Below are positions 1 to 9,499 of a stretch of DNA of 64,000 nt, piece after piece. Made by a program: the position numbers and the translations under genes. The notes under the pieces were generated by a model, which was not told the origin of the DNA, did no database searches, and saw nothing but the letters and a program-made list of their open reading frames with translations. Origin of the DNA: Noviherbaspirillum galbum (GTDB taxonomy: Bacteria > Pseudomonadota > Gammaproteobacteria > Burkholderiales > Burkholderiaceae_D); assembly GCF_010974945.1 (NCBI RefSeq), contig NZ_JAAIVB010000008.1, positions 186,001-250,000 of the forward strand, in the 5' to 3' direction. The stretch's first letter is position 1. Each line of letters starts with the position of its first letter.

Positions 1-135
1 TTTCGAGAGATAGGCCAGCGCCTCGCCTCCGCTGGCCGCCTCCTGCACGGCGAAGCCGGAACGGGTGAGATGGACCGCCAGCACCTTGCGGATGGCCGGT
101 TCGTCGTCGACGATCAATACTTCGAGAGATTTCAT
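1..135 (-). CDS. Response regulator, receiver domain (partial, C-terminus off window)
   Basis: The first 45 codons read from an ATG at 135 on the minus strand. The start MKSLEVLIVDDEPAIRKVL is the first beta strand and acidic pocket (DDE) of a CheY-like receiver domain, which accepts phosphate from a histidine kinase. The rest, including the phospho-acceptor aspartate and any output domain, lies beyond the window edge, so the class cannot be told. A sigma-54-type promoter lies at 461-477, driving the opposite gene. That would fit an NtrC-type regulator here, but this is only a guess. Confidence 0.8.
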   Translation of the reverse strand, partial: MKSLEVLIVDDEPAIRKVLAVHLTRSGFAVQEAASGGEALAYLSK

Positions 136-567
136 GAAGATGGTGTTTGAATCTTGTTTGCCGGGATTCCGTCCCGGAAAATGGTTGAAGCGACAAGGTT
201 AATAGTAATGCATCCTCTTTCGCCGTTGGCATCATGACGCGGCAGTCATGCGCGACCGCATGTCGACGAGGCCGTAATGGTACCTCCGGCGGCATGAAAT
301 TCCCAGCGACGATAATCCCGTTCCCGACATTGGGGAAAAGGCTCGCCGATTTTCCCAGCAATGGAAAGACCCGCCGTTCTCGTCCGAAGTTCTCATCCAA
401 CGTCCTCCCGCGCCCGTCCCGCCTCTCGCCACGGCAATGTTGTCAGGGGCTGTTAGCCAATTGGCATATTACTTGCAAAAGGGAAATAACCCTGGCCAGG
501 AAGCCGGGTCTTTTCAAAACGGCTGCGCGGCGAACCCGCGTCGGGCGGCGTCAAGAAAGCGAACCGC
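136..567. other. Divergent intergenic region, 432 bp
   Basis: It separates the response regulator (minus) from the GGDEF-EAL gene (plus). Apart from the sigma-54-like promoter at 461-477 I see no gene: frames open across it are continuations in the wrong frame, without ribosome binding sites. Confidence 0.6.
461..477 (+). promoter_or_regulatory. Sigma-54-type (-24/-12) promoter
   Basis: TTGGCATATTACTTGCA has the invariant GG and GC pairs exactly 12 bp apart and matches the YTGGCACGRNNNTTGCW consensus at most informative positions (TTGGCA and TTGCA). It points at the GGDEF-EAL gene, whose ATG is about 90 bp downstream. If real, the gene needs RpoN and an enhancer-binding protein. Confidence 0.55.
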
Positions 568-2577
568 ATGCGCAAATTCATTCATTCAAATCTGCTAAGC
601 CTGATGTTCCTGGTCGGCGCGGCGTCTGGCTTCCTGGTCTCCAATGTCGGCTGGTGGAGCCTGGCGAACGGACTCGAGGATCTGGAAACGCTGTACGTCC
701 ACGCCAGCGAACGACTGGTACGGCAGGAGGACGCCGAGGGCCTCACGATGCTCAGGGAGGATCGCGACAACGCCGCCATCGCCAACGACACGGCGCGCGC
801 CACGCTGATCGGCATGTCGCTCGCGGCCTCGGTCTTCTTCTGCCTGATCGCCGCGCTGACCTACCGCGAATCCAGCGAGCGCAAGCGCGCAGAACAATCG
901 ATGCGGCTGGCAAACCAGGTTTTCCAGAATTCGCTGGAGGGCATGGTGATCACGAATGAGAACGGGCAGATCCTCGGCATCAACCAGGCATTCACCGACA
1001 TCACGGGCTACCACATGATGGAAGTGCTTGGCCGCAATCCGAGCATGCTGAGTTCGGGGCGGCAGTCGCAGGACTTCTACGATGCGATGTGGCAATCCAT
1101 CGCCGCGACCGGCAAGTGGCAAGGCGAAATCTGGAACAAGCGCAAGGACGGCGTCATTTATCCGCAATGGCTGAACATCAGCCAGGTCTCGGACGAACAG
1201 GGCAACGTCTGCAATTTCATCGGCGTGTTCAGCGACATCTCCGAGCGCAAGAGCGCCGAAGAGCGGATCATGCACCAGCTGTACTACGACCAACTGACCG
1301 GGCTGCCCAACCGCATGCTCTTCAATGACCGCATCAGCCAGCTGATGGCCCAGGCAAAGCGCAATCCAGACATCCGCTTCGCGATCATGTTCCTCGACCT
1401 CGACCGCTTCAAGGTGGTCAACGACAGCATGGGCCACGGCGCCGGCGACCAGCTGCTGCAGCAGGCGGCGCACCGCCTGCGCGGTTGCGTGAGGGAAATG
1501 GATACGGTCGCGCGCATGGGCGGCGACGAATTCACGATCGTGCTCGGCGACATCCAGACGAAACAGCATGCCTGCGAAACCGCCCAGCGCATCCTCGACA
1601 CCTTCAAGCATCCCTTCACCATCGACAAGCTGGAAGTCTTCGTCCACGTAAGCATCGGCATCAGCACCTATCCGGACGATGGCATATCGACCGACCTGCT
1701 GCTCAAGCATGCCGACATCGCGATGTATCGCGCCAAGCATGCGGGCGGCTCGTGGTACGAGCTCTACGATGCCGGCTTCGGCCAGCAGGAAACCGAGCGC
1801 CTGGCGCTGGAAACCGCGATGCACCGCGCCATCGACCGCGACGAATTCCTGCTGAACTACCAGCCCCAGGTCGACATCCGCACGGGGGAAATCATCGGCT
1901 GCGAGGCATTGATACGCTGGCGGCATCCCGAACTCGGCATGGTCTCGCCGGCCCAGTTCATTCCCCTTGCCGAAGAGAACGGCATGATCATCCGCATCGG
2001 CGAGTGGACCCTGCGCACCGCCTGCCGGCAGGCCAAGGAATGGCAGCGCGCCGGCATGCCGGTCCGCATCGCCGTCAACCTCTCCGCGCGGCAATTCCAC
2101 CAGGGCGATGTCGGCGATACCATCGAGAACCTGCTGCGTGAGTTCGAACTGCCGGCCGAGCTGCTCGAACTCGAACTGACGGAAAGCATCCTCATGGAGG
2201 ACAGCGCCCGTTCGTTGGCAATGATGGGCAAGCTGCATCGCATGGGCGTGCAGCTTTCCATCGACGACTTCGGCACCGGGTACTCCTCGCTGTCCTACCT
2301 GAAGCGCCTGCCCATCCACATCCTGAAGATCGACCAGTCCTTCGTGCGCGACATCGACATCGATGCCGATGACCGCGCCATCGTGACCGCGGTCATCGCG
2401 CTTGCGCACAGCATGAAGCTCAGGGTCGTGGCGGAGGGCGTGGAGTCCGAGCAGCAACTCGACTTCCTGCGCCGGCACGGCTGCGACATCATGCAGGGTT
2501 ATCTCTTCAGCAAGCCGGTGCTGCCGGAGATTATTCCCACCCTGTTCACGACAGAAACCGAGCGCGCCATTGCCTGA
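568..2577 (+). CDS. Membrane PAS-GGDEF-EAL c-di-GMP signalling protein
   Basis: 669 aa. A membrane segment at about 9-27, a short periplasmic loop, a second membrane segment at about 78-98, a PAS domain at about 112-225, a GGDEF domain at about 235-400 and an EAL domain at about 410-660. The GGDEF motif (318-322) is intact, with an RxxD inhibitory site (REMD, 309-312) five residues before it. The EAL signature (446-448), TES, DDFGTG (566-571), LKID and AEGVE motifs are all present. Both diguanylate cyclase and phosphodiesterase activity are therefore possible; such proteins often favour one. The periplasmic loop of about 50 residues is too short for a known sensor fold. The gene stands alone behind a sigma-54-type promoter. 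No strong Shine-Dalgarno precedes the chosen ATG. Confidence 0.9.
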   Translation: MRKFIHSNLLSLMFLVGAASGFLVSNVGWWSLANGLEDLETLYVHASERLVRQEDAEGLTMLREDRDNAAIANDTARATLIGMSLAASVFFCLIAALTYRESSERKRAEQSMRLANQVFQNSLEGMVITNENGQILGINQAFTDITGYHMMEVLGRNPSMLSSGRQSQDFYDAMWQSIAATGKWQGEIWNKRKDGVIYPQWLNISQVSDEQGNVCNFIGVFSDISERKSAEERIMHQLYYDQLTGLPNRMLFNDRISQLMAQAKRNPDIRFAIMFLDLDRFKVVNDSMGHGAGDQLLQQAAHRLRGCVREMDTVARMGGDEFTIVLGDIQTKQHACETAQRILDTFKHPFTIDKLEVFVHVSIGISTYPDDGISTDLLLKHADIAMYRAKHAGGSWYELYDAGFGQQETERLALETAMHRAIDRDEFLLNYQPQVDIRTGEIIGCEALIRWRHPELGMVSPAQFIPLAEENGMIIRIGEWTLRTACRQAKEWQRAGMPVRIAVNLSARQFHQGDVGDTIENLLREFELPAELLELELTESILMEDSARSLAMMGKLHRMGVQLSIDDFGTGYSSLSYLKRLPIHILKIDQSFVRDIDIDADDRAIVTAVIALAHSMKLRVVAEGVESEQQLDFLRRHGCDIMQGYLFSKPVLPEIIPTLFTTETERAIA

Positions 2578-2768
2578 GGGCAGCAATGCCGCACCGTCAT
2601 GACGGCGCCTTGCCAGATGGCATGTCGTTATCCTGACGCAGAGCATCGTGCCGCGCGCGGCGGGTACGCTATCAGCTTTTGTCTTTTAACAAATTCTCCT
2701 TGTGCAGCCATTAAATAATATGCAAGCCGGCTCATCGTTCCTGCCGGCGCAGACAACAGGAGAATGAG

Positions 2769-3506
2769 TTGAAGAACACCGTCAACGCGGAAGCCGGATC
2801 CCTGGCGCAAGGTAGTTTGATCGAGCGCATTCGCACGTCGCAGCGGCGCAGGCTTTTCGACGCATTTTCCGCGTTCCGGGGCGCCCAGCCCTACGACACG
2901 GTCCTGAACGTATGCATCTCTCCCTCGCCGCTGTTCGACAGCACCAACTGCCTGTGGGAATGGAGTTCGTCGCAGGAGAGATCACGCATCATCACCTACG
3001 AGATCGCCGCACCCAAGCATGCGGCGCCGCGCCCCTACCGACATCCCGACGCCATCGACCTGTCGCGCGAACCGAACGAACTGCACCTGCCTTTCGCCGA
3101 CGCTTCCTTCGACTGGGTGTTCTGCAACGAAGTCATCGAGCGCATGGGCACGCTCGAACGGCAATACGCCTTGCTCAAGGAGCTGAGCCGTATTTCGCGC
3201 AAGGGAGTGTTCCTGGGCACCAGCAATCGCTGGCATCCATTCGAGTTCAATACCGCCCTGCCCTTCCTGCACTGGTTGCCGGACGCCTGGTGGCGGCGCG
3301 TCCTGCGCTGGACGGGAAAGAACGCATGGGCGGCGGAACACAGCTTCCAGCTGGTCGACTCCACCACGCTCTATCGCCTGGCCAGCCTGCTGCCCGGCAA
3401 GCCGAAGAACGACGTCGGCCACAAGCGCATCCTCGGCGTCAAGGCGCACTTCTTCCTGATGGTCGAAAAGTGCGCCGCCAGCGCGAGCGAACGCAAGAGC
3501 GCCTGA
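2769..3506 (+). CDS. Class I SAM-dependent methyltransferase-like protein (type 11 fold)
   Basis: 245 aa. I chose the TTG at 2769 because AGGAGA lies just upstream at good spacing; the nearby ATG at 2764 runs into a stop after two codons. The middle resembles a methyltransferase type 11 domain: ELHLPFADASFDWVFCNEVIE (about 102-122) is the usual acidic-aromatic post-II stretch, followed by a helix and KGVFLGTSNRWHP. The glycine-rich SAM-binding loop is poorly conserved (VLNVCISPSPL in its place), so SAM binding is uncertain. Substrate unknown. It lies upstream of the ankyrin gene on the same strand (64-bp gap), and they may be co-transcribed. Confidence 0.6.
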   Translation: MKNTVNAEAGSLAQGSLIERIRTSQRRRLFDAFSAFRGAQPYDTVLNVCISPSPLFDSTNCLWEWSSSQERSRIITYEIAAPKHAAPRPYRHPDAIDLSREPNELHLPFADASFDWVFCNEVIERMGTLERQYALLKELSRISRKGVFLGTSNRWHPFEFNTALPFLHWLPDAWWRRVLRWTGKNAWAAEHSFQLVDSTTLYRLASLLPGKPKNDVGHKRILGVKAHFFLMVEKCAASASERKSA

Positions 3507-3570
3507 GCCTCATCCTGTCGTGCCGGCGCGGCTTCCGCGCGGCACGAACGCAGATCAAGCGGAGCACATC

Positions 3571-4131
3571 GTGAATCCATCCCAGCAGCAATCCGACGAG
3601 GCCGCTCGCGTGGCCGCGCTGGATCCGGATACCCTGGAATTCCTGCAGCAAGTCATCGACGCGGCGCGCGCCGGCGACGCCGAACGCATCGCGCCTCTGC
3701 TCGAGCGCGGCCTGCCGCCCAACCTGCGCAGCCAGAAAGGCGACAGCCTGCTGATGCTGGCCTGCTACCACGGCCACCATGCGCTCGCGAAGCAACTCCT
3801 CGAACATGGAGCAGATACGGAACTGAGCAACGATCGGGGACAGACGCCGCTGGCCGGCGCGGCGTTCAAGGGCGACATCGCCATGATCGAGTTGCTGCTC
3901 GAGCATGGCGCGGATGTGGAGGGTGCCGGACCGGATGGCAAGACCGCGCTGATGATGGCGGCGATGTTCAACCGCACGGATGCGATCGACCTGCTCGCAT
4001 CCCGCGGCGCAAATCCCGCGGCATGCGACGCCTCGGGCATGTCGGCCATCGACGCGGCGCACGCCATGGGCGCAGAGGACTCGGTCGCGCGGCTGACGGA
4101 CTTGCTGGCAGGTTCGGGCCGGCAAGCGTGA
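3571..4131 (+). CDS. Ankyrin-repeat protein
   Basis: 186 aa from a GTG at 3571 with GGAG six bases upstream; longer in-frame starts lack such a site. After a helical N-terminus there are four consecutive ankyrin-type units, with consensus pieces such as GDSLLMLACYHGHHALAKQL, GQTPLAGAAFKGDIAMIELL and GKTALMMAAMFNRTDAIDLL, and GAD/GAN turns between them. No signal peptide or catalytic domain is visible, so it is probably a cytoplasmic protein-binding module. It ends 18 bp before the convergent chalcone-isomerase-like gene. Confidence 0.85.
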   Translation: MNPSQQQSDEAARVAALDPDTLEFLQQVIDAARAGDAERIAPLLERGLPPNLRSQKGDSLLMLACYHGHHALAKQLLEHGADTELSNDRGQTPLAGAAFKGDIAMIELLLEHGADVEGAGPDGKTALMMAAMFNRTDAIDLLASRGANPAACDASGMSAIDAAHAMGAEDSVARLTDLLAGSGRQA

Positions 4132-4149
4132 GCCGGCCCTTCGTCGGCA

Positions 4150-4734
4150 TCAGCCGCCGAGCAGCTTGTTCTTGAGATCGGCGTCGGCCGGCTTGTCGCC
4201 CAGCCAGATGCGGAGGAAGGCGTTGTAGAACGCCGGATCGGGCATCACGTCGCCAACCTTCTTGTCGTTCACCAGGATCTGCATGCCGGTGCCGGGAATC
4301 CAGTCGGACGTCACGGTATCGCCCTGCTTCAGCGACGGAATCGCCGCGAAGATCTCGCCCATCTTGACCGTCTGGTTCACGAACTTCGCCTTTTCGCCCT
4401 TGTCGGAATTCGCGTTAAGTCCGTCCATGAAGGCTTGCCCGAATTCTTCGCTGTTCACTTCACGCAGCATCACCAAGCGCATGCGGCGCGCGCCCTGCGC
4501 GGCAAGGATGTCGGCCGGCGTCTTTTTCTTTTCCGGCAGGTAGAGGCCGGCGACATAGACCTTGAAGATGGCCTTGGTGCGGATGCCCGCGCCATTCAGC
4601 TTGAGGTCCTGGTTGGCGACCTTGACGGCATCGTCCAGCTTGACGCCGTTGACGTCCATCGCCATCGCCGCCTGGCCGAGGCAAGCCAGCATGGCTGCCA
4701 TTGCAAATTTTGTCCTGATCCCGTTGATGTTCAT
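4150..4734 (-). CDS. Secreted chalcone-isomerase-like protein
   Basis: 194 aa. Residues 1-25 form a signal peptide ending AMAM. The mature part, starting with DVNGVKLDDAVKVANQDLKL and containing the ALYLPE-like segment (VAGLYLPEKKK), matches the bacterial chalcone isomerase-like (CHI-fold) family of periplasmic proteins. Known members outside plants mostly lack chalcone isomerase activity and are thought to bind fatty acids or other lipids. That function is taken from the family and nothing local supports it. It is convergent with the ankyrin gene and follows the chemoreceptor gene on the same strand with a 45-bp gap. Confidence 0.8.
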   Translation of the reverse strand: MNINGIRTKFAMAAMLACLGQAAMAMDVNGVKLDDAVKVANQDLKLNGAGIRTKAIFKVYVAGLYLPEKKKTPADILAAQGARRMRLVMLREVNSEEFGQAFMDGLNANSDKGEKAKFVNQTVKMGEIFAAIPSLKQGDTVTSDWIPGTGMQILVNDKKVGDVMPDPAFYNAFLRIWLGDKPADADLKNKLLGG

Positions 4735-4779
4735 GGTTCTCTCCCGAAGCGCGGGTTTCCTTTCCAGGAAACCTCGTGA

Positions 4780-6501
4780 TTAAAATTCTTCCCAGTCGTC
4801 GCCGGCCGTGGCGGCGTGCGCCGCTTTCCTCGCCGCCGGCACGCCGCTTCTCTTCGCTGGCAATGCCACGCGGGCAGCGGGCGCACGCAAGGGCGCCTCA
4901 TGGGCGATGAGAGCGGACGCGGCGGCAGGATCGCCCGCCGCCGGCGCGCGCGCGCCTTCGCCCAGCTTGAACACGCTTACCAGGCGCGACAGGTTGGATG
5001 CCTGGTTCTGCATGGTTTCCGCGGCGGATGCGGCTTCCTCGACCAAGGCCGCGTTCTGCTGCGTCATGCTGTCCATCTCCCCGATCGACGTGCTGACGTG
5101 CTCGATGCCCGTGCTTTGCTCCTGGCTGGCGGCGGTGATCTCGTTCATGATGTCGGTGACGCGCTTGACGCTGGCAACGACTTCGTCCATGGTGGCGCCG
5201 GCTTCGTTTACGAGCGTCGATCCTTCCGACACTTTCCGCACCGAGTCCCCGATCAGCGTCTTGATTTCCTTGGCGGCGGCGGCGCTGCGTTGCGCGAGGT
5301 TGCGCACCTCGGCCGCCACCACAGCGAAGCCGCGGCCCTGTTCGCCGGCGCGGGCGGCTTCCACCGCTGCGTTCAGCGCGAGGATGTTGGTCTGGAAGGC
5401 AATGCCGTCGATGACGCCGATGATGTCGACGATCTTCTTGGATGCATCGTCGATGCCGGCCATGGTTTCGACGACGCGCGACACCACCTCGCCGCTTCGT
5501 ACCGCGACGCTGGAGGCGGATTCCGCGAGCTGGTTCGCCTGGCGCGCATTCTCGGCATTCTTCTTCACGGTCTCGGTCAGCACTGACATCGAGGCGGCGG
5601 TATCCTGCAGCGCCCCGGCCTGGGTCTGGGTATGCGCCGAAAAGTCCTGGTTGCCGCTGGCGATTTCACGCGAGGCGGAGGCGATGGTTTCGGTACCGCC
5701 GCGCACTTCGCCGACGATCCGGGACAGGCTTTCGTTCATGTAACGCAAGGCTTCCATCAGTTCGCCGGTTTCGTCCTTGGTCTTGACCTCGATGCGGCTG
5801 GTAAGGTCGCCATCAGAAACGCATTTGGCGATGCGCACCGCTTCGTTCAGCGGACGTGTGATGCGCCGCGTGGTGAGGAAGCCCACCAGCACGCTCAGGC
5901 CGACGGCGGCGGCGGCCAGCGAAAGGATGAACCACTCGGTGCGCTGGGCCGCGGCTTCGGCATCGGCGCCCGCCTCGGCCATCTGCTGGTCTTCGTACTT
6001 GATGAAGGCATCGAGGCGTTCGAAGTACTTGGCTTGCATCGGCCGCACCTGGAACATCAGCTTCACCATGGCCTCGTCCTTCTTGTCTTCGTTGACGAGG
6101 GAGACGAACTTGGTCTGCGCCGGCAGGAACTTGTCCTTGTATTCGATGATGGCCTTGACCTGGGCAACGCCGGTCGGTTCGGTGATCTGCCGGCTGAGGC
6201 GGCCGATGGCGCCGTCGATGGCCTTGGTGCGCTCGTCGATGTTGGCGATCTCCTTCTTGATCTGGCCCGCGTCGCCCATGACCAGGACGTTCAGCATGCT
6301 GCGGGTGATTTCGTTGAGGTCGGCCTTGATGTTGTTGGCGACGATGGTGGTGGGATAGCGTTCCTTCACGACGTGTCCGATGACGCCGCTCAGGCTGGTG
6401 ATGCGGGAATAGGATAGACCGACCAGCATGATGAGCAGCGCGGTCACGATGCCAAAACCCAGAGTCAGCCGGTGCCCGATCCGCATGCGAGTGAAGTTCA
6501 T
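4780..6501 (-). CDS. Methyl-accepting chemotaxis protein
   Basis: 573 aa from an ATG at 6501 preceded by GGGAG. Membrane segment at about 11-31, a periplasmic four-helix-bundle-type domain at about 32-188, second membrane segment at about 189-210, HAMP at about 211-265, then a long cytoplasmic signalling coiled coil with the near-invariant hairpin tip ([20 protein letters not shown]). The last residues, DDWEEF, resemble the C-terminal pentapeptide that docks CheR/CheB in many receptors, so it is probably adapted by methylation. Ligand unknown. The C-terminal region before WEEF is an Ala/Pro-rich tether. No che gene is in the window. A possible promoter (TTGATC, 18-bp spacer, TAAGAT) lies at 6611-6640 on this strand. 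Confidence 0.93.
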   Translation of the reverse strand: MNFTRMRIGHRLTLGFGIVTALLIMLVGLSYSRITSLSGVIGHVVKERYPTTIVANNIKADLNEITRSMLNVLVMGDAGQIKKEIANIDERTKAIDGAIGRLSRQITEPTGVAQVKAIIEYKDKFLPAQTKFVSLVNEDKKDEAMVKLMFQVRPMQAKYFERLDAFIKYEDQQMAEAGADAEAAAQRTEWFILSLAAAAVGLSVLVGFLTTRRITRPLNEAVRIAKCVSDGDLTSRIEVKTKDETGELMEALRYMNESLSRIVGEVRGGTETIASASREIASGNQDFSAHTQTQAGALQDTAASMSVLTETVKKNAENARQANQLAESASSVAVRSGEVVSRVVETMAGIDDASKKIVDIIGVIDGIAFQTNILALNAAVEAARAGEQGRGFAVVAAEVRNLAQRSAAAAKEIKTLIGDSVRKVSEGSTLVNEAGATMDEVVASVKRVTDIMNEITAASQEQSTGIEHVSTSIGEMDSMTQQNAALVEEAASAAETMQNQASNLSRLVSVFKLGEGARAPAAGDPAAASALIAHEAPLRAPAARVALPAKRSGVPAARKAAHAATAGDDWEEF

Positions 6502-7057
6502 TGCGCTCCCTTTTTGGCCCGGGGTCCAGGCCGAATTCTTATGGTTGAAAAACCTTGTCTCCTCGTCCCGGCCCGCCGCCGGTCGTTGCCGGGCATGCCA
6601 GTGTTTTTTCATCTTATTGCACTGAATCAACATTGATCAACCGCTTTCCCGATTCATTAGGGGAAATCGATGAAAAGCTCTAAAGCGGCTAATGAATGTT
6701 GCTTTTTTTGCGAACATGAGTCGGGTGCCTGGCCTTTGCGACACCTTGCCGCACCCCTTTCGCTCGGTTCATCCAAGCTTTTAATCGGGGTTGGATGTTT
6801 CCGCATTGCAGCACATTTCTCCGAAAACATTGCTTGATTTGACCCAAAACGTTATTTAACTTCCAGATGGCATTTATCTAATTCCACTCTGCAGAACGTC
6901 GTTTTGCATATTTTGCCTTTATTCCTCCTTGGTGCCTATAATGACCTCGAGTCCGGACGGCCGCTTCCACAAGGCAAACGCCCGGTCTTTTCAAAGGAGC
7001 GGAACGCAGGGTTTGCACCCGATGCGTTCCGTCAAAAGAGACAACGTAGGAGACAAG
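6502..7057. other. Divergent intergenic region, 556 bp
   Basis: It lies between the chemoreceptor and the DUF6351 gene. It holds a candidate promoter for each (6611-6640 minus; 6913-6942 plus) and two interleaved inverted repeats: CCGCTTT at 6641-6647 with AAAGCGG at 6682-6688, and ATTCATTAG at 6652-6660 with CTAATGAAT at 6689-6697. The segment is clearly more AT-rich than its flanks. No gene seen. Confidence 0.5.
6913..6942 (+). promoter_or_regulatory. Sigma-70-type promoter for the DUF6351 gene
   Basis: TTGCCT at 6913-6918, an 18-bp spacer, and a perfect TATAAT at 6937-6942, pointing at the lipoprotein gene whose ATG is 115 bp further on. Confidence 0.5.
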
Positions 7058-9445
7058 ATGAAGCAATTGAAGAACAGGCCGGGCGGCTTCGCCCTGGCCG
7101 GGATGACGCTGGTCCTCGCGGCCTGCGGCGGGGGCAGCGACAACCGCGCCGCCGCACCGGAGATCCGGGTGCTGTCGACGCGCGCGGACTTCGTGACCGG
7201 CGGCGACGCGCTGGTCGAGATCGCCCTGCCCGCCAACGTGCCGACGAACGACGTGAAGGTATCGGTCGGCAACCGCGACGTCAGCAGCAATTTCGCCGTG
7301 CGCGCGGACGGCCGCTTTACCGGCCTGGTCACCGACCTGGCGAACGGCGCGAACACGATCACCGCTTCCTCGCCCTCCATTCACACGTCTTCCCTGACGG
7401 TAACCAACTCGCCCGCCGGCGGACCGGTATTCTCTGGGCCCCAGATCCAGCCCTGGGTTTGCGCGACCCCGGCGCCGCAGGCGGAATCGGGGACGACGCC
7501 GTCCACCAACGGCAGCGGCCTGAGCACCGCCGCCAAGGATGCGCAGTGCAACATCACCGCCGAGGTGAAGTACTTCTACAAGACGACCACCGCGGGCTGC
7601 GCTGCCGTGCTGCCCGACCCGACCACCGGATCCGCACCGGCCAACTCTTGCTTCAAGCCCTATGACCCGTCCGCGGCCGCGCCTGCCGACCTGGCGACGA
7701 CCACCACCGATACCGGCGTGAAGGTGCCCTACATCGTGCGCCGCGAGCGCGGCACGCTCAACCGGGGCATCTACGATATCGCCGTGCTGGCCGATCCGGC
7801 CAAGCCCTGGACCGCGACCGCGCCGCAAAACACCTGGAACGGCAAGGTGCTCTACCAGTTCGGTTCCTCCACCGGACAGCCGCGCAAGCAGTTCCGTCCG
7901 CAAGGCAACTGGGCGACCGACCTGGCCCTCGCGCGCGGCGTCATGGTGGCGCAGAACAGCCTGAGCGATTCGCAGTACAACTCGAACCGCGTCCTCATGG
8001 CCGAAACCGTGATGATGATGAAGGAGAAGATCCAGAAGAGCTACGGCCTGATCAAGTTCACCACGGGCATCGGCTGCTCGGGCGGCTCGATCAACCAGCT
8101 GACTGCCTCCTCCATCATGCCCGGCCTGCTCGATGGCGTGATTCCTTCCTGCACCTTCCCCGACTCGGAAACGACGACGATGGAAGTCCAGGATTGCGTG
8201 CTGCTCGTCGAGCTCTACCAGAAGCCGGAATGGCAGACCCTGATGCAGAATGCGGGTTACACGCAGGCGCAGATCAATGCCAAGAAAGCTGCCATCAACG
8301 GCCATGTCGACCAGACCGCCTGCCACGCCTGGAACAACCTGTTCGGAAACAACTCCAAGCCCGGCAACTTCTTCGCCCGCACCGTGACCGACAACGTCAC
8401 CGGCGCGATCACGCAGGCGACGACCCCGAGCAACAACTGCGGCCTGCCCGCAAGCGTGGTCTACGATCCGGCGACGAATCCGAGCGGTCCGCGCTGCGGC
8501 GCCCTCGATTCCGCCGTTGCCGTTTGGGGCAAGACAGCGGACGGCAAGTTTGCCCGCGACACGCGTGACAACGTCGGCGTGCAGTACGGCCTGAAGGCAT
8601 TCACCACGGGCGCGATCACCGCGGAAGAGTTCGTCACCCTGAACGAACGCATCGGCGGCTTCACCCGTGACTCCGTGCTGACCGGCGGCGCCCGCACTGC
8701 CGCGGATGCCGAAGCGCTCGACATTGCCTACAAGGCAGGCATCGTCACCAACGGCAAGCAGCTCGCCAAGACGGCCATCATCGACCTGCGCGGCTGGGAT
8801 GATTCGCTGATCGTTCCGCTGCCCACCGGCGCTGCCGGTAGCGCCGCGGGCCTGACCGGCATCCACCACGTGTGGCGCAGCTTCTCGCTGCGGGATCGCC
8901 TCGACAAGGCTGTCGGCAATCACGACAACCATGCCTTGTGGCGCTTCGGCCGCTTCGGCTTCGTGCCGACCGCGGCGGTCACGGCGGACGCCTTCGTCAC
9001 CATGGACAAGTGGCTGACGAACATCAAGGCGGACACGCGGACCACCGCAACGATCCAGCAGAAGGTCGCCAGCGGAAAGCCGGCCGAGGCCACAGACTTC
9101 TGCTACCTCAGCAGCGATGCCGCGCAAGCGACGAAGGTGACCGACAAGGCAGCCTGCGACGCCGATCCCTTCCTGAAGCCGTCCGCATCGCCCCGCCAGG
9201 TGGCAGGCGGCCCGCTCAGCGAGGATGTCCTGAAGTGCCAGCTGAAGCCGCTGAACGCCGCGGACTATGCGCCGCAGACGCTGACCGCAGCACAGCTCAG
9301 CCGCCTGCAGGCCGTGTTCCCGAGCGGCGTCTGCGACTTCGCTAAGCCCGGCGTCGGCCAGCAGGACGCGGTATCGCCGCTGAACTTCGCCAGCGGTCCT
9401 GGCGGCCAGCCCTTCGCGGCCGCCCCCGTCTCGGTCGCCCAGTAA
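7058..9445 (+). CDS. DUF6351 family lipoprotein, possible alpha/beta-hydrolase
   Basis: 795 aa from an ATG at 7058 preceded by AGGAGA. The N-terminus is a lipoprotein signal with lipobox LAAC (Cys23), so the mature protein is membrane anchored outside the cytoplasm. The remainder matches what I know as DUF6351, a family of large secreted proteobacterial proteins of unknown role. GIGCSGGS (Ser at about 341) looks like a GxSxG nucleophile elbow. Together with a mostly Rossmann-like alternation and many cysteines, this suggests a hydrolase, perhaps esterase or polyester depolymerase-like, but that is inference. It stands alone, with its own promoter and a strong terminator at 9467-9499. Confidence 0.7.
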   Translation: MKQLKNRPGGFALAGMTLVLAACGGGSDNRAAAPEIRVLSTRADFVTGGDALVEIALPANVPTNDVKVSVGNRDVSSNFAVRADGRFTGLVTDLANGANTITASSPSIHTSSLTVTNSPAGGPVFSGPQIQPWVCATPAPQAESGTTPSTNGSGLSTAAKDAQCNITAEVKYFYKTTTAGCAAVLPDPTTGSAPANSCFKPYDPSAAAPADLATTTTDTGVKVPYIVRRERGTLNRGIYDIAVLADPAKPWTATAPQNTWNGKVLYQFGSSTGQPRKQFRPQGNWATDLALARGVMVAQNSLSDSQYNSNRVLMAETVMMMKEKIQKSYGLIKFTTGIGCSGGSINQLTASSIMPGLLDGVIPSCTFPDSETTTMEVQDCVLLVELYQKPEWQTLMQNAGYTQAQINAKKAAINGHVDQTACHAWNNLFGNNSKPGNFFARTVTDNVTGAITQATTPSNNCGLPASVVYDPATNPSGPRCGALDSAVAVWGKTADGKFARDTRDNVGVQYGLKAFTTGAITAEEFVTLNERIGGFTRDSVLTGGARTAADAEALDIAYKAGIVTNGKQLAKTAIIDLRGWDDSLIVPLPTGAAGSAAGLTGIHHVWRSFSLRDRLDKAVGNHDNHALWRFGRFGFVPTAAVTADAFVTMDKWLTNIKADTRTTATIQQKVASGKPAEATDFCYLSSDAAQATKVTDKAACDADPFLKPSASPRQVAGGPLSEDVLKCQLKPLNAADYAPQTLTAAQLSRLQAVFPSGVCDFAKPGVGQQDAVSPLNFASGPGGQPFAAAPVSVAQ

Positions 9446-9466
9446 GCGCCAGGCGGTAGCAATGAC

Positions 9467-9499
9467 AACCATGACCGGGCGACCGGTCATGGTTTTTTT
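9467..9499 (+). terminator. Rho-independent terminator of the DUF6351 gene
   Basis: A perfect 12-bp stem, AACCATGACCGG with CCGGTCATGGTT, closes a four-base loop (GCGA) and runs into seven T residues, 21 bp past the stop codon. Confidence 0.92.

Noticed and set aside
595-2646. 683-codon minus-strand frame opposite the first GGDEF-EAL gene
   Set aside because: Antisense shadow of a gene with all catalytic motifs intact.
2764-2772. ATG AGT TGA mini-ORF before the methyltransferase-like gene
   Set aside because: Two codons; simply the chance overlap of ATG with the TTG start. The AGGAGA spacing favours the TTG.
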